Source: VXLM01 sp034421575 (GTDB lineage: Bacteria > Chloroflexota > Dehalococcoidia > Lucifugimonadales > VXLM01). From it: DNA of 26,084 bases. A program made the position numbers and the translations under genes. This document shows, one piece after another, positions 1 through 8,637 of this stretch. Under the pieces are notes generated by a model, which was not told where the DNA came from, made no database searches, and saw only the letters and a list, made by a program, of their open reading frames with translations. The DNA is taken from contig DAOUKG010000047.1 of the NCBI GenBank assembly GCA_034421575.1, forward strand, positions 1 to 26,084. The letters run 5' to 3'. Numbering within the stretch: the stretch's first letter is position 1; each line of letters opens with the position of its first letter.

Positions 1-106
1 TTGATCTCATCAAGTCTGGTGGGCTCAAGAAGGCTCGAATTCATCACTCGGGCCGTCCAAGGCCTCCCAGCCAAAGCTCGAAGATGGTACTTGTTTCAGT
101 GCACTG

Positions 107-182
107 TGGTGGAGCTGGGGGGACTCGAACCCCCTACCTCTTCAATGCCATTGAAGCGCTCTCCCAGATGAGCTACAGCCCC
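107..182 (-). tRNA. tRNA-Ala (anticodon GGC)
   Basis: Read on the minus strand this folds into a complete 76-base cloverleaf that includes an encoded 3' CCA (107-109). The acceptor stem GGGGCTG pairs with CAGCTCC through one G-U pair. The anticodon stem CTTCA/TGAAG closes a seven-base loop ATGGCAT whose central triplet GGC reads alanine codons. The T arm has GGGGG/CCCCC around TTCGAGT. The 106 bases between its 3' end and the window edge hold no gene or clear terminator that I can see. Confidence 0.97.
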
Positions 183-255
183 ACGCAGGCGGCGACGTGA
201 GGGACGCCGTCGCAACTCCAATGGTAGCAAACGCCACCGTGCGCCTACAAGAGGT

Positions 256-284
256 TTGGATGCCGCCTTGAAACGTACTACAAT
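256..284 (+). promoter_or_regulatory. Candidate sigma-70 promoter of the first dehydrogenase gene
   Basis: TTGGAT (256-261) and TACAAT (279-284) are separated by exactly 17 bases, matching the -35/-10 layout of a housekeeping promoter. Transcription would start near 291, leaving a leader of about 22 bases before the ATG at 313. This supports that ATG over the upstream in-frame TTG at 256, which would lie inside the promoter. It rests on motif matching alone. Confidence 0.5.
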
Positions 285-312
285 GTTCCGGCGTCCCTCT
301 TGGAGGTATCAA

Positions 313-1179
313 ATGGCAAAGAAGCGAGTTCTTATCACCGGCGCTGCCGGGTACGTCGCCAACAGAATGCTCCCGGCGTTTCATGAGCGTTACGACCTGA
401 CGCTCCTTGATGCCAGCGTCGAGCCGAGCCCGGATAGGGCGCATTCAACCGCCGGCCCCGTGGATGGTGTGCAGGTAGCTGATCTTCTCGATCCCGACAG
501 GAGCAAGTACGCGCATCACTTCGAAGGTATAGACGCGGTGGTGCACCTCGCATACATCCGTCGGAGGGGCGATCCCATCGATCAATACGAGAGCCAGCGC
601 GAAAACGTCGATATGGCCTACAACGTGTTCCGCGCCGCATACGATGCGGGAGTTGAACGCGTGGTGGCCGCAAGCTCAAATCACGCCGCCAACTGGTACG
701 AGCCTGCCCTGTTGCAGCCTCGGAAGATGGAGTCGCTCGACCCTTACGATCTGCCCCTCTCCTACAACTTCTATGGCTGGTCGAAGGCGACCTATGAGCA
801 CCTGGGTTTCCTGTTTGCCAGCGGGACTTTCGGACGCAAGATGGGCATGGTGCTCGTTCGCATCGGCTCGCCCGGAGAGTTGGAAGTTGATAGGTACTCT
901 GACAGTGAGACCGGTCTCAAGCGGAGTCTCGGTTCCTACTTGAGCCAACGCGATCAGCTTCAGCTATTCATCAAGGCAATCGAGACGGAGAACATCGAAA
1001 ACGAGCACGGTGTTCCCTGGCACGTCGTTTACGGGATCAGCAACAATACGAGGGCATACTGGTCACTGGTCAACGCCAGGCGAGTACTGGGTTACCGTCC
1101 CGAGGACGACGCGGAATCAAGATTCGCCGACGATCTTCGGTCCAGGGGCGAGATGGGACCCGGGCGAACGCCCAGCTAA
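313..1179 (+). CDS. NAD-dependent epimerase/dehydratase family protein, uronate dehydrogenase-like
   Basis: This 288-residue extended short-chain dehydrogenase probably oxidises a sugar or sugar acid with NAD in the cytoplasm. The N-terminal Rossmann motif TGAAGYVA lies at residues 9-16. The SSNH segment (121-124), YGWSK with catalytic Tyr154 and Lys158, VRIGS (182-186), and a C-terminal YGISNNTR/ARRVLGYRPEDDAE stretch all resemble the uronate dehydrogenase (Udh) family, which oxidises glucuronate or galacturonate to aldarolactone. The substrate cannot be read from sequence. The ATG at 313 is chosen because GGAGG (302-306) lies seven bases upstream and the protein then begins directly at the Rossmann strand. 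A closely related gene follows 62 bases downstream, so the two are probably co-transcribed. Family assignment is firm; uronate specificity is inference. Confidence 0.85.
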   Translation: MAKKRVLITGAAGYVANRMLPAFHERYDLTLLDASVEPSPDRAHSTAGPVDGVQVADLLDPDRSKYAHHFEGIDAVVHLAYIRRRGDPIDQYESQRENVDMAYNVFRAAYDAGVERVVAASSNHAANWYEPALLQPRKMESLDPYDLPLSYNFYGWSKATYEHLGFLFASGTFGRKMGMVLVRIGSPGELEVDRYSDSETGLKRSLGSYLSQRDQLQLFIKAIETENIENEHGVPWHVVYGISNNTRAYWSLVNARRVLGYRPEDDAESRFADDLRSRGEMGPGRTPS

Positions 1180-1241
1180 GCTGCACGGTGTGTTCGCTCC
1201 CGAATCCACAGGACGAATCACTACAGGAGAGTCCACAGAGA

Positions 1242-2159
1242 TTGACGAAACGAAAGATTCTGGTAACGGGCGCCACGGGGTACGTATCCGGCAGGATGCT
1301 ACAAGAGCTCCGGTCGAGGTACGACGTGGTGGCGCTTGACGTTAGTGACAGGAACCGCGAGGGACAGAAGGTGGATGGAGTCCGCGTCGTGGACCTCATC
1401 GATCCCGACCGGTCAAAATACGAGCGGCATTTTCAGGGGGTCGATACCGTCATCCACCTCGCTCATAAGAGTCGTGACGGGAAGCCAATCGACCACTTCT
1501 TCATCGAGAAGCAGAACGTTGAAATGGCGTATAACGTCCTGCGGTGCGCGTACGATGCGGGAGTCCGCCGCGCCATCGTTGCAACGTCGAACCACGCCGC
1601 CGACTGGTATGAGCACAACCTGGTCCATACCCGGAAGATGGACGTGGTCGATCCGTACGACTTCCCCCTGTCCGACAACTTCTACGGATGGGCGAAGTCG
1701 TCACAGGAGGTCATGGGCTTCCTTTTTGCCTGCGGGTTCCCCAGCTTCGACCATCCTTCGGGACGCGAGGTCCTCGTCGAAGGCATCAACATAGGCCGCA
1801 AGCTCGAGGTTGTAATGGTGCGAATCGGGCATCCCCGGGAACTCGACCCCGAACGCTACGGACACGACCCCGCTACCTTCAAGCGAGTGCTCGGCTGCTA
1901 TTGGAGCGTGCGTGACCAGGTCCAGCTGTTTACAAAGGCAATTGAAACGCCCAACATCGAGAATGAACACGGTGTCCCGTTCCACATCATCTACGGGATC
2001 AGCAACAATACCCGCGCGTTCTGGTCGCTCAGCAACGCCCGAAGTGTCTTTGGCTACCAGCCGGAGGACGATTCAGAGGTGCGGTTCGCCGGCATAATCG
2101 AGGGATGGATCACCGGCAGCGACGCACCCGGCGGAGTCGGCAGACTGGGACTGCGCTAA
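1242..2159 (+). CDS. NAD-dependent epimerase/dehydratase family protein, tandem paralogue of the preceding gene
   Basis: This second Udh-like short-chain dehydrogenase has 305 residues from the TTG at 1242. That start gives MTKRKILVTGATGYVSG, which aligns with the start of the upstream paralogue, and AGGAGA (1225-1230) precedes it by 11 bases. A GTG at 1188 would add 18 residues lacking any family counterpart. The Rossmann motif is at 9-16, TSNH at 115-118, and catalytic Tyr148 and Lys152 in YGWAK. The C-terminal YGISNNTRAFW and GYQPEDDSE blocks are shared with the neighbour. Relative to that neighbour there is an insertion of roughly 15-18 residues after the FLFACG segment (about 164-184), near the expected substrate or oligomer surface, so the two copies may differ in specificity. 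Confidence 0.83.
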   Translation: MTKRKILVTGATGYVSGRMLQELRSRYDVVALDVSDRNREGQKVDGVRVVDLIDPDRSKYERHFQGVDTVIHLAHKSRDGKPIDHFFIEKQNVEMAYNVLRCAYDAGVRRAIVATSNHAADWYEHNLVHTRKMDVVDPYDFPLSDNFYGWAKSSQEVMGFLFACGFPSFDHPSGREVLVEGINIGRKLEVVMVRIGHPRELDPERYGHDPATFKRVLGCYWSVRDQVQLFTKAIETPNIENEHGVPFHIIYGISNNTRAFWSLSNARSVFGYQPEDDSEVRFAGIIEGWITGSDAPGGVGRLGLR

Positions 2160-2262
2160 CGGGGCAGGGAAGTACTCAGGACTTCAAACATCGCAGCCCG
2201 AGTTGGCGCTCTCCTTGCATCCATCCGATGCTGGGGTTCGCCAGTAAGGACGTAGAAGGACC

Positions 2263-3696
2263 TTGGTAGGGAAGTGGAAACCTAAACCGGCGGACTCGGT
2301 GGTGCGGAGGCCCCGCCGGGATGTCCTGCGTCCGGTCCACATTGAACTGGCGCCGGCCCGCGAACCGTCTTCCGTTCTGAACCCCTCGCTCATCCTCATC
2401 TACGCATTCGTAGCCCTGATTGCGATTGGAACACTCCTGCTGAGTATGCCCTTTGCCCACCACGGCGACGGGTTTACGCCATTCATAGATGCCCTGTTTA
2501 CTGCCACATCGGCTGCGACCGTCACAGGGCTGATCATCCAGGACACGGGATCATATTGGACCCTTGGAGGACAGGCGGTCATCCTGCTCCTGATGTTCAT
2601 AGGCGGACTGGGGATCATGACCATTGCCAGCGCCCTGTTCATCCTTGTGGGCCAGCGAATTTCTCTGACCCAGAGGCTCTTGATTCGCGAAACCGTGGGC
2701 ACCGCGACCTTCACGGATATCACGGCAATCACCGTGCGCATCGTCGTCTGGGCGATTGCCATCCAACTGGTTGGCTTTCTGGTTCTCACGGCGCGGTTCT
2801 CATTCATATATGAACCGTTGGAAGCCGTTTGGCACGGCCTATTCCAGGGAGTTTCCGGGTTCAATAACGCCGGGTTCGTATCGTTTCCCAACGCCAACAG
2901 CCTCGCGGAATTTCGTTCGGAAAGGATCATCACCGGGACAATCGCTCTGCTCATAGTAGTGGGAGGTCTCAGCTATTGGGTGATCGATGATGTCGTAAAG
3001 AGGCGAGGCTTCTCCAGGCTCACACTGAATTCCAAGATCGTCCTCATCTTCACAGGCGCGCTCCTCCTGGTCGGGGGCTTGGGATACTTCCTTGCCGAGG
3101 CCGGGAATTCGCACACCCTGGGCAAACTCGGTCTAGTAGACCAAATTGCGGACTCGGTGTTCCAATCGGTCAACCGCACCTCGGGCTTCTCAACGACAGG
3201 CTTCGAGGAGACGAGGGAAGAGACCAACCTTCTCTATACCGTTCTCATGTTCATCGGCGGCGCTTCGGCGTCGGTCGCCGGCGGGGTGAAGGTCAACACC
3301 TTCGCCATCATCATATTTGCAATGGCAGCCGCGCTCTACGGAAGGACCAGGACTGTAGTCTTCTCGAGACGCATTCCCGCGGTTCAGATTATCTGGGCCC
3401 TCGTGATCGTCAGTCTCGGATGCCTCTTTGCCTACGCGACGGCAATGGTCCTAACCTTCCTGGACGGCGGCGAGCATGAGTTTCTCGATCTACTGTTTGA
3501 GGCCGTTTCAGCCCTGGGTACGGTCGGCTTCAGCACCGGCATCACTGCCGATCTTTCAGTGGCAAGCCAATACGTCCTGGCCGCTGCCATGTTCATCGGC
3601 CGGGTCGGCCCGCCCATCGCAATTGTCATCGCTCTGTCCCGCCCCGATCGCGAGGGCATGTACAGGTACACCAGGGAGCGTGTGCTGCTGGGCTGA
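2263..3696 (+). CDS. trkH: TrkH/KtrB-family potassium uptake protein
   Basis: Integral membrane pore subunit of a Trk/Ktr potassium transporter, up to 477 residues. The four pore-loop repeats typical of the superfamily are visible: TVTGL (86-90), GFNNAGF (199-205), RTSGFSTTGF (305-314) and GTVGFSTG (419-426). Each keeps the selectivity-filter glycine. Many hydrophobic segments surround them, including 43-63, 104-127, 158-176, 224-241, 259-277 and 376-399. The roughly 40-residue N-terminal tail is basic and polar. The start is uncertain: the TTG at 2263 has AAGGA only two bases upstream (or another AAGGA 12 bases upstream), and a GTG at 2299 is also in frame. These proteins normally work with a cytoplasmic TrkA/KtrA regulatory subunit, and none is encoded nearby. 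Confidence 0.93.
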   Translation: MVGKWKPKPADSVVRRPRRDVLRPVHIELAPAREPSSVLNPSLILIYAFVALIAIGTLLLSMPFAHHGDGFTPFIDALFTATSAATVTGLIIQDTGSYWTLGGQAVILLLMFIGGLGIMTIASALFILVGQRISLTQRLLIRETVGTATFTDITAITVRIVVWAIAIQLVGFLVLTARFSFIYEPLEAVWHGLFQGVSGFNNAGFVSFPNANSLAEFRSERIITGTIALLIVVGGLSYWVIDDVVKRRGFSRLTLNSKIVLIFTGALLLVGGLGYFLAEAGNSHTLGKLGLVDQIADSVFQSVNRTSGFSTTGFEETREETNLLYTVLMFIGGASASVAGGVKVNTFAIIIFAMAAALYGRTRTVVFSRRIPAVQIIWALVIVSLGCLFAYATAMVLTFLDGGEHEFLDLLFEAVSALGTVGFSTGITADLSVASQYVLAAAMFIGRVGPPIAIVIALSRPDREGMYRYTRERVLLG

Positions 3697-3739
3697 ACCA
3701 GGCAAACAATGGCCGCCGATGCATTGGCCGGTGTTTCTG

Positions 3740-3748
3740 TGTTCTAAT
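3740..3748 (+). promoter_or_regulatory. Candidate extended -10 promoter of the GYD protein gene
   Basis: TGT followed by TCTAAT matches the extended -10 form TGnTATAAT at eight of its nine positions, counting n as a match. It sits in an A+T-rich stretch unlike the surrounding sequence. Initiation near 3755 would give a leader of about 33 bases containing the ribosome site GTGAGGA (3776-3782). No -35 box is evident at the usual spacing. Confidence 0.35.
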
Positions 3749-3787
3749 GAATTCCTGAAAATTGCATTTTCGTAAGTGAGGACAATC

Positions 3788-4111
3788 ATGCCGAAGTACC
3801 TGTTTCAAGCGTCTTACACAAAGGAAGGCCTTGGTGGACTTGTGACGGAAGGCGCCGCTGCACGTCGAGAAATGGCCGGGAGACTGGCCGCCTCGTTGGG
3901 AGGTAGCGTCGAGGCCCTTTACTACGCCTTCGGCGACAGCGACCTCTACGCGATCGCCGATCTGCCCGACGATGCCGCTGCCGCCGCCGTGTCCCTCAGC
4001 ATCGGGGCTTCCGGCACGGCGTCCATCAAGACGACGGTGCTGGTCACTCCGGAGATCATAGACGAGGCAATCGCACGGTCGGCGGACTACCAACCGCCTG
4101 CGGCAGGCTAG
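3788..4111 (+). CDS. GYD domain-containing protein
   Basis: A small 107-residue cytoplasmic protein matching the GYD family. It begins with the typical MPKYLFQASYTKEGL, has a central YYAFGDSDLYAIADLPD segment, and ends with an STTVLVTPEEIDEA-like block (here KTTVLVTPEIIDEA, about 83-96). The fold is expected to be a ferredoxin-like dimeric alpha/beta barrel. No biochemical role is established for the family. The ATG at 3788 is preferred to a GTG at 3776 because GTGAGGA at 3776-3782 forms a ribosome site five bases upstream of the ATG. Its own candidate promoter and the 91-base gap from trkH suggest separate transcription. It converges with the minus-strand operon that ends at 4159. Confidence 0.88.
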   Translation: MPKYLFQASYTKEGLGGLVTEGAAARREMAGRLAASLGGSVEALYYAFGDSDLYAIADLPDDAAAAAVSLSIGASGTASIKTTVLVTPEIIDEAIARSADYQPPAAG

Positions 4112-4158
4112 AAGCACCTTCAAACGTTCTCGATGAGGACGGGCCCTATGCCGACTGC

Positions 4159-5631
4159 CTACGGCTGTTTGGGCATAATGTAGTCGATCCCTATCTCCAC
4201 GCCCTCCAGGCTCACCTTGCTCGAAAGGTTGGAGGGCCGAGAGAGGTGTGCGACGGATATCTCATTCACCCCATCGACAACATCGTCCCACTCCAAGGGA
4301 AACTCGAGGGTCGAGTACGTGTATCCATACGTCGTGTAGGTCGCGTCGTCTTGTGGCAGTTCCTTCCCGTTGAGGCGCACGCTCATCACGTCATGCGATG
4401 TCGATTCGACCAGCTTCAGCTCCAGGACGGCGTTCCCGTCGGATGAGTCCTTGACTATCGTCAGGCTCACCGTTGCTGGGTCCGCTTCCGGCCCGACGTC
4501 GAGTTCGACGGATAGGGGTGCCTCGTATCCGAACTTGACGCACTGGTCTTGGCGGGGAGCCATATAATATCGTTTCGACTTCTCGAACAGCACATCGGGA
4601 TCGCCGATCTCCGTCAGAATCTGCCGCTGCTCGGGACCAATAGGCCACGGGTACCAGGGCAGGTACAGCGCATCGGCTCCCCGACTCCAGTAGGCCGCCG
4701 CCGCCGCTCTGTAGTACTCTAGTCCCGCGTACTCGTCTCGGTTCGGCCCCAGTACCGACCCCATGGCGGGATAGACCGCGCATTCTCCCTTTCGCGCAAG
4801 GTCGAGCACCCACTCGAAAGGAAAGTCCGGGTCGATGGGCATGTGGCTGTAGACGTTCGGCACCACGAAGTCGAGCAGTCCCTCTTCAAACCATGTTTCA
4901 ATATCGAAACCCGTGTCGTTGTTGGCCGCCGGCGTCGGTAGAATTCTCGCCCCTATGTCGATGGACTTGCCCTTCATCTCACCGGCTTCCTTCGCAGTAC
5001 GTCTGAGGTCGCGCAGGAAGTCCGTCAATACGTGCATGTTCTCCGCTACCTCGTCGGCCTCGAAGTAAGAGGGGTCGAACGTGAGGTCCAGTTCGAGGCC
5101 GTCCACGTCGTATCGGATTAGCGTTTCCTCAGCGATGGCGAACCTCTCGGCTCGAACCTCAGGGTAGACCCAGTTGAATGCGTTCTTGCGGTCCGGCGAG
5201 TCGTCGCCTTTTAGCACCCACTCCGGGTGGTCGATCTTGAACTGCCAGTTATGGGCGTTGTTCACGTCAGCGGGGTTCGAAGAGTGGGTCAGACGAAGAC
5301 TGCCGATGAAGTCCATGCCAACCTCGTGGGCGCGATCTATCATCACGTTCAGGGGATCATGACCCTGCTTGATGAGCCGCATGGTGTTCTCATACGCCCG
5401 CCAGCTCGCGACGTCGGCAATCACGTCCAGATGCGCGGCGAATACGTCGGCGTGCTTCGAGTCGTGGAACACCGTCGGCCCCACCCCGAAACCCCAGACG
5501 AACGTATCGACTCCCGTTCCCGCCACGGCGTCGATGGTCGATGTCGCCTCCGACATGCTCATTGGCGGCTCATGCACGTAGTAGTGATAGTGCCGGGCGT
5601 CGTCGTAGAAGATCAGTCGTCGCTTGCTCAT
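4159..5631 (-). CDS. TIM-barrel glycoside-hydrolase-like protein (copy 2 of a tandem pair)
   Basis: A 490-residue protein whose N-terminal part reads as a TIM barrel. Alternating strand-like segments include DTFVWGFGVGP (42-52), GMDFIGSLRLTHSSNP (105-120), DVDGLELDLTF (175-185), GARILPT (227-233) and DFVVPNVYSH (254-263). The D-G-x-E-x-D motif with Glu180 and Asp182 resembles active-site strands of hydrolase-like barrels such as the GHL10 group, so these acids are candidate catalytic residues. The last 110 or so residues look like a beta-sandwich carrying an 'VRLNGKEL' turn. No signal peptide is seen. The ATG at 5631 starts MSKRRLIFYDDARH, matching the paralogue; an upstream in-frame start would add 25 unrelated residues. 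AAGGGA lies about ten bases upstream. The substrate is unknown and hydrolase activity is inferred. Confidence 0.75.
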   Translation of the reverse strand: MSKRRLIFYDDARHYHYYVHEPPMSMSEATSTIDAVAGTGVDTFVWGFGVGPTVFHDSKHADVFAAHLDVIADVASWRAYENTMRLIKQGHDPLNVMIDRAHEVGMDFIGSLRLTHSSNPADVNNAHNWQFKIDHPEWVLKGDDSPDRKNAFNWVYPEVRAERFAIAEETLIRYDVDGLELDLTFDPSYFEADEVAENMHVLTDFLRDLRRTAKEAGEMKGKSIDIGARILPTPAANNDTGFDIETWFEEGLLDFVVPNVYSHMPIDPDFPFEWVLDLARKGECAVYPAMGSVLGPNRDEYAGLEYYRAAAAAYWSRGADALYLPWYPWPIGPEQRQILTEIGDPDVLFEKSKRYYMAPRQDQCVKFGYEAPLSVELDVGPEADPATVSLTIVKDSSDGNAVLELKLVESTSHDVMSVRLNGKELPQDDATYTTYGYTYSTLEFPLEWDDVVDGVNEISVAHLSRPSNLSSKVSLEGVEIGIDYIMPKQP

Positions 5632-5705
5632 CGTTGGTATTCCCTTCGCTGCACTCTCGCCTTTTGGATGTCCTGCCCGCCCCTTGACCCCCTGCTCAGA
5701 CCCCA

Positions 5706-7187
5706 CTACAGGAAGTCCTGCGGTTCCGGGTATTCGACCCGTACCTCGACCCCGTCAAGTCGTGGAAGCTCGATGCCGAGGTTCTCGGGCCTCGATCGGA
5801 CGGATATCGAAACGTTGTTCCTGCCGGTCAGCAACGCACTGGACTCCAGAGGAAAGTCGAGCGCCACGTGTGTGAATCCGTATGTCGTCCTCCATGCGTT
5901 CGATACCGTGAGATCCTTGCCGTTGAGCGTCACGACCGTCTCATCGTGGATCGTGTGATCGTAGATAGTCAGTCGAAGCGTCGCCCGCGTTTCCGTATCA
6001 AACTCGTCGGCTACGAAGAAACTCACGCTGGTCGGTGAGGCTTCCGGCCCTACCTCGATCTTGGCTGGGAGCTGAGCGCCGTACAACTGCTCGGATGAAA
6101 CGTCGAAGTCCTGCCGCACGACATAGTGTTTCGTGCCCTGCGAGAGCAGCTTGGGATCGCCGATCTTGCCCAGCAGGTCTCGCTCTTCTGCGCCGTGAGG
6201 CCACTTGAACCACGGCAGATACACCCCGTCTGCCCCCTTCGCCCGGTGTGACGCCGCGCCTGCGCGATAATGGTCGAGCGTCGCGGGAACGTCGCTGTCG
6301 CTCCCGACCTGGTCATGCAGGGTCGAGTACACCTTGCACCCGTTCGCGTGTGCGACATCGACGATCCACTCAAACGGCAGGTCGGCGTCGAGTTGTCTGT
6401 CCTGGTAGACAGTCGGCACCGCGAAGTCCAGGCAGCCCCGCTCGATCCACGTGGTCACGTCCATCCCGGCCGCCATGTTGCCCTCGCGGGTCGGCAGGAC
6501 GCGAGCGCCCAATGCGATGGGCCTGCCCCTCTTGGCCGCTGCTGCGTCGACGGTCTTGCGTACGTCGGCCATGTACTCCGTCAGGATGTGCGCCTTCGCC
6601 TCCGCCTCGTCGTCCTCGAAGTAGTGAGGCCAGAACGTCCAGTCCACCTCGAACCCGTCTATGTCGTACTCGTTTACCGTCTCCTCGATCAGAGCGAACC
6701 GCTCGGCGCGCACCTCCGGGTGCGTCCAGTCGAAGGCGTATTTCCCGAGACCCTTCAGGCACCATTCGGGGTGGTCGATGCGAAACTGCCAGTTGAACAT
6801 CCAGCCGACCTCGTCCTCCCGGTCCTTCGGGTCGGCCGAATGCGACTGCCGCAGCGAAACGAAAAACTCGACCTCCTTCTCTTTCGCGCGGTCGATCAGG
6901 ACCTTGAGCGGGTCGAGTCCCCGCTCGTTCAGGCTCTTGATGTTCTCGTACGCCCTCCATCCCGCCACCAACGGGAACGATTCCAGGTGATCGCCCCAAC
7001 GTTCCCCAACGTTCGTATCGTGGAACATCGTCGGCCCAGCGCCGAGGCCGTACACCAGTGTGTCGGCCCCTGTCCCCACAACCTCGTCGACCGGCTTCCA
7101 GGCGTCCTCCAGCCGGAACGGCGGGTCGTAGTAGTAGATGTACGAGTGCCGTGCATCGTTGTAGAAGAGCAGTCGTCGTTCTTTCAT
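5706..7187 (-). CDS. TIM-barrel glycoside-hydrolase-like protein (copy 1 of a tandem pair)
   Basis: This 493-residue paralogue of the downstream gene aligns with it almost without gaps over the first 120 residues. MKERRLLFYNDARH matches its start, DTLVYGLGAGPTMFHD lies at 42-57, SLRQSHSADP at 111-120, and DIDGFEVDWTF at 175-185. The candidate acids Glu180 and Asp182 fall at the same residue numbers in both proteins. The C-terminal region again looks like a beta-sandwich (RLTIYDH...VTLNGKDL). No signal peptide or membrane segment is present. AGAGGA just upstream of the ATG at 7187 supports the start. It follows the amidase gene by 34 bases and precedes copy 2 by 74 bases, all on the same strand. 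It probably acts on a sugar-like substrate handled by the same operon. Confidence 0.75.
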   Translation of the reverse strand: MKERRLLFYNDARHSYIYYYDPPFRLEDAWKPVDEVVGTGADTLVYGLGAGPTMFHDTNVGERWGDHLESFPLVAGWRAYENIKSLNERGLDPLKVLIDRAKEKEVEFFVSLRQSHSADPKDREDEVGWMFNWQFRIDHPEWCLKGLGKYAFDWTHPEVRAERFALIEETVNEYDIDGFEVDWTFWPHYFEDDEAEAKAHILTEYMADVRKTVDAAAAKRGRPIALGARVLPTREGNMAAGMDVTTWIERGCLDFAVPTVYQDRQLDADLPFEWIVDVAHANGCKVYSTLHDQVGSDSDVPATLDHYRAGAASHRAKGADGVYLPWFKWPHGAEERDLLGKIGDPKLLSQGTKHYVVRQDFDVSSEQLYGAQLPAKIEVGPEASPTSVSFFVADEFDTETRATLRLTIYDHTIHDETVVTLNGKDLTVSNAWRTTYGFTHVALDFPLESSALLTGRNNVSISVRSRPENLGIELPRLDGVEVRVEYPEPQDFL

Positions 7188-7221
7188 GTCTTCCTCTCGT
7201 GAGAATCCTGTAGGGCAGATA

Positions 7222-8628
7222 TTAGCCGATCGGCGGCCTCAACCGCGAAGTCTCCGACACTGCTTCGAGCGCAGACGCCGCGTGGAGCAGAAGCCGGTCA
7301 TTCAGGTGGCCCGCCGCAAGCTGCACTCCTATAGGCAGCCCGTCCGATGACATCCCGAACGGGACCGAGATCGCCGGGTGCCCGGTCATCCCGAACGTCG
7401 CCGTGATGTTGGCCGCGTGTCCGGCGTCCGCCGTTCGTCCGTCCACGTCCAGCACCGCGCTGTCATGTGGCGGAGCCGTTACCGGCGAGGTCGGCAATAG
7501 CAGCAAATCATGGTCGCCGAAGAACTCAGTGACGTCCCGCGATACCGACTCATGCTTGTCCATAGAGGCAAAGTAATCGGCCATCGAGGGCTTCGGCAGG
7601 CTGAGGAGGGCGGAAATCGAACCGGAAAGCTCGTCCTCCCGACCCTCCACGAACGGCTTGAAGTAGTGGTCGGCCTCGACGATCAGCATGTCCATCGTAA
7701 AGGCAATCGGGAGACGGTCGTGCCAGCCGAAATCGACCTCCTCCACTATGCAGCCCAGCGACTCAAGCGCAGAGGCCGCCCTCCGGACGGTATCCTGAAT
7801 TTCTCCCATGACCGGCTCGAAAGGCCCTTTGGTCATCATGCCGACCCGAAGCGGCGGGAGCGACGCCCCGAACCATGGCATGTCGTCCACGCCACGTCCA
7901 AGCGCGTACGGATCGAGGTAGTCTGGCCCGCTCATCAAGTTGAGGGACAGGGCGATGTCTCGCACCGACCGCGCCATAGGCCCGACGTGCATCCTCCGCG
8001 ACATGATTTCCGGCCACCCGCCCGTCAGAGGGATCAGGCCGTGCGTGGGCTTGTAACCGACGATGTTGCAGTAGTGTGACGGAAGCCTGTTCGATCCTCC
8101 CAGATCCGTTCCAATGCCCATCGGCGAAAGTCCCGCCGATATCGCCGCCGCCTCGCCTCCGCTGGAACCGCCCGATGTCCGGTCGAGGTTCCAGGGGTTG
8201 AGCGTTCTCCCAAACAGATCGTTCACCGTCTCAGCCGCCAGCGCGAACTCCGGGCAGTTCGTCTTCCCGATGACGATAGCCCCCGCTTCCTTCAGCCTCC
8301 GTACGGCCGTCGCGTCAGAGTCAGGGACTCGGTCGGCATACAGCAGCGAGCCTCTCGTGCTCCGTATCCTTTCGGTATCAAAGACCTCCTTTACCGAGAA
8401 CGGAACACCATGTAGAGGCCCAAGCGATTCGCCGCTCATCACCTCTCCCTCCGCCTCCCGCGCTTGGTCGAGAGCCAAGTCGTTCGGAACCACGATGGCA
8501 TTGATGGCGGAGTTTACGGAATCACTCCGGTCGAGGTGTGCTTGGACGACCTCCACCGGCGACACGTCTTTCGACCGAATCCGTTCCGCCAGCTCGGTGG
8601 CGTCGGAGTAGAAAAGCTCAGATGTCAC
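7222..8628 (-). CDS. Amidase (amidase signature family)
   Basis: A 468-residue amidase signature enzyme that would hydrolyse a carboxamide to acid and ammonia in the cytoplasm. The full Ser-cisSer-Lys triad is present: Lys80 in PFSVKE, cis-Ser155 in GGSSGGEAA, and nucleophile Ser179 in GTDLGGSNR. The spacings of 75 and 24 residues equal those of fatty acid amide hydrolase. The more usual GGSIRxPA reads GGSNRLPS here. It starts with GTG at 8628; GGAG within the sequence just after the upstream SDR stop codon forms the ribosome site, and the intergenic gap is nine bases, so the two genes are almost certainly co-transcribed. The substrate is not readable; GatA is unlikely because no gatB or gatC accompanies it. 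Confidence 0.92.
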   Translation of the reverse strand: MTSELFYSDATELAERIRSKDVSPVEVVQAHLDRSDSVNSAINAIVVPNDLALDQAREAEGEVMSGESLGPLHGVPFSVKEVFDTERIRSTRGSLLYADRVPDSDATAVRRLKEAGAIVIGKTNCPEFALAAETVNDLFGRTLNPWNLDRTSGGSSGGEAAAISAGLSPMGIGTDLGGSNRLPSHYCNIVGYKPTHGLIPLTGGWPEIMSRRMHVGPMARSVRDIALSLNLMSGPDYLDPYALGRGVDDMPWFGASLPPLRVGMMTKGPFEPVMGEIQDTVRRAASALESLGCIVEEVDFGWHDRLPIAFTMDMLIVEADHYFKPFVEGREDELSGSISALLSLPKPSMADYFASMDKHESVSRDVTEFFGDHDLLLLPTSPVTAPPHDSAVLDVDGRTADAGHAANITATFGMTGHPAISVPFGMSSDGLPIGVQLAAGHLNDRLLLHAASALEAVSETSRLRPPIG

Positions 8629-8637
8629 GACCCGCTC

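Noticed and set aside
1..106. The bases beyond the tRNA 3' end, searched for a terminator or partial gene
   Set aside because: No stem followed by T-run on the minus strand and no coding signal could be supported in so short a stretch.
7222..8628. Amidase considered as GatA of the tRNA-dependent amidotransferase
   Set aside because: No gatB or gatC is adjacent and the operon partners are catabolic; the GGSNR nucleophile segment departs from the typical GatA form.
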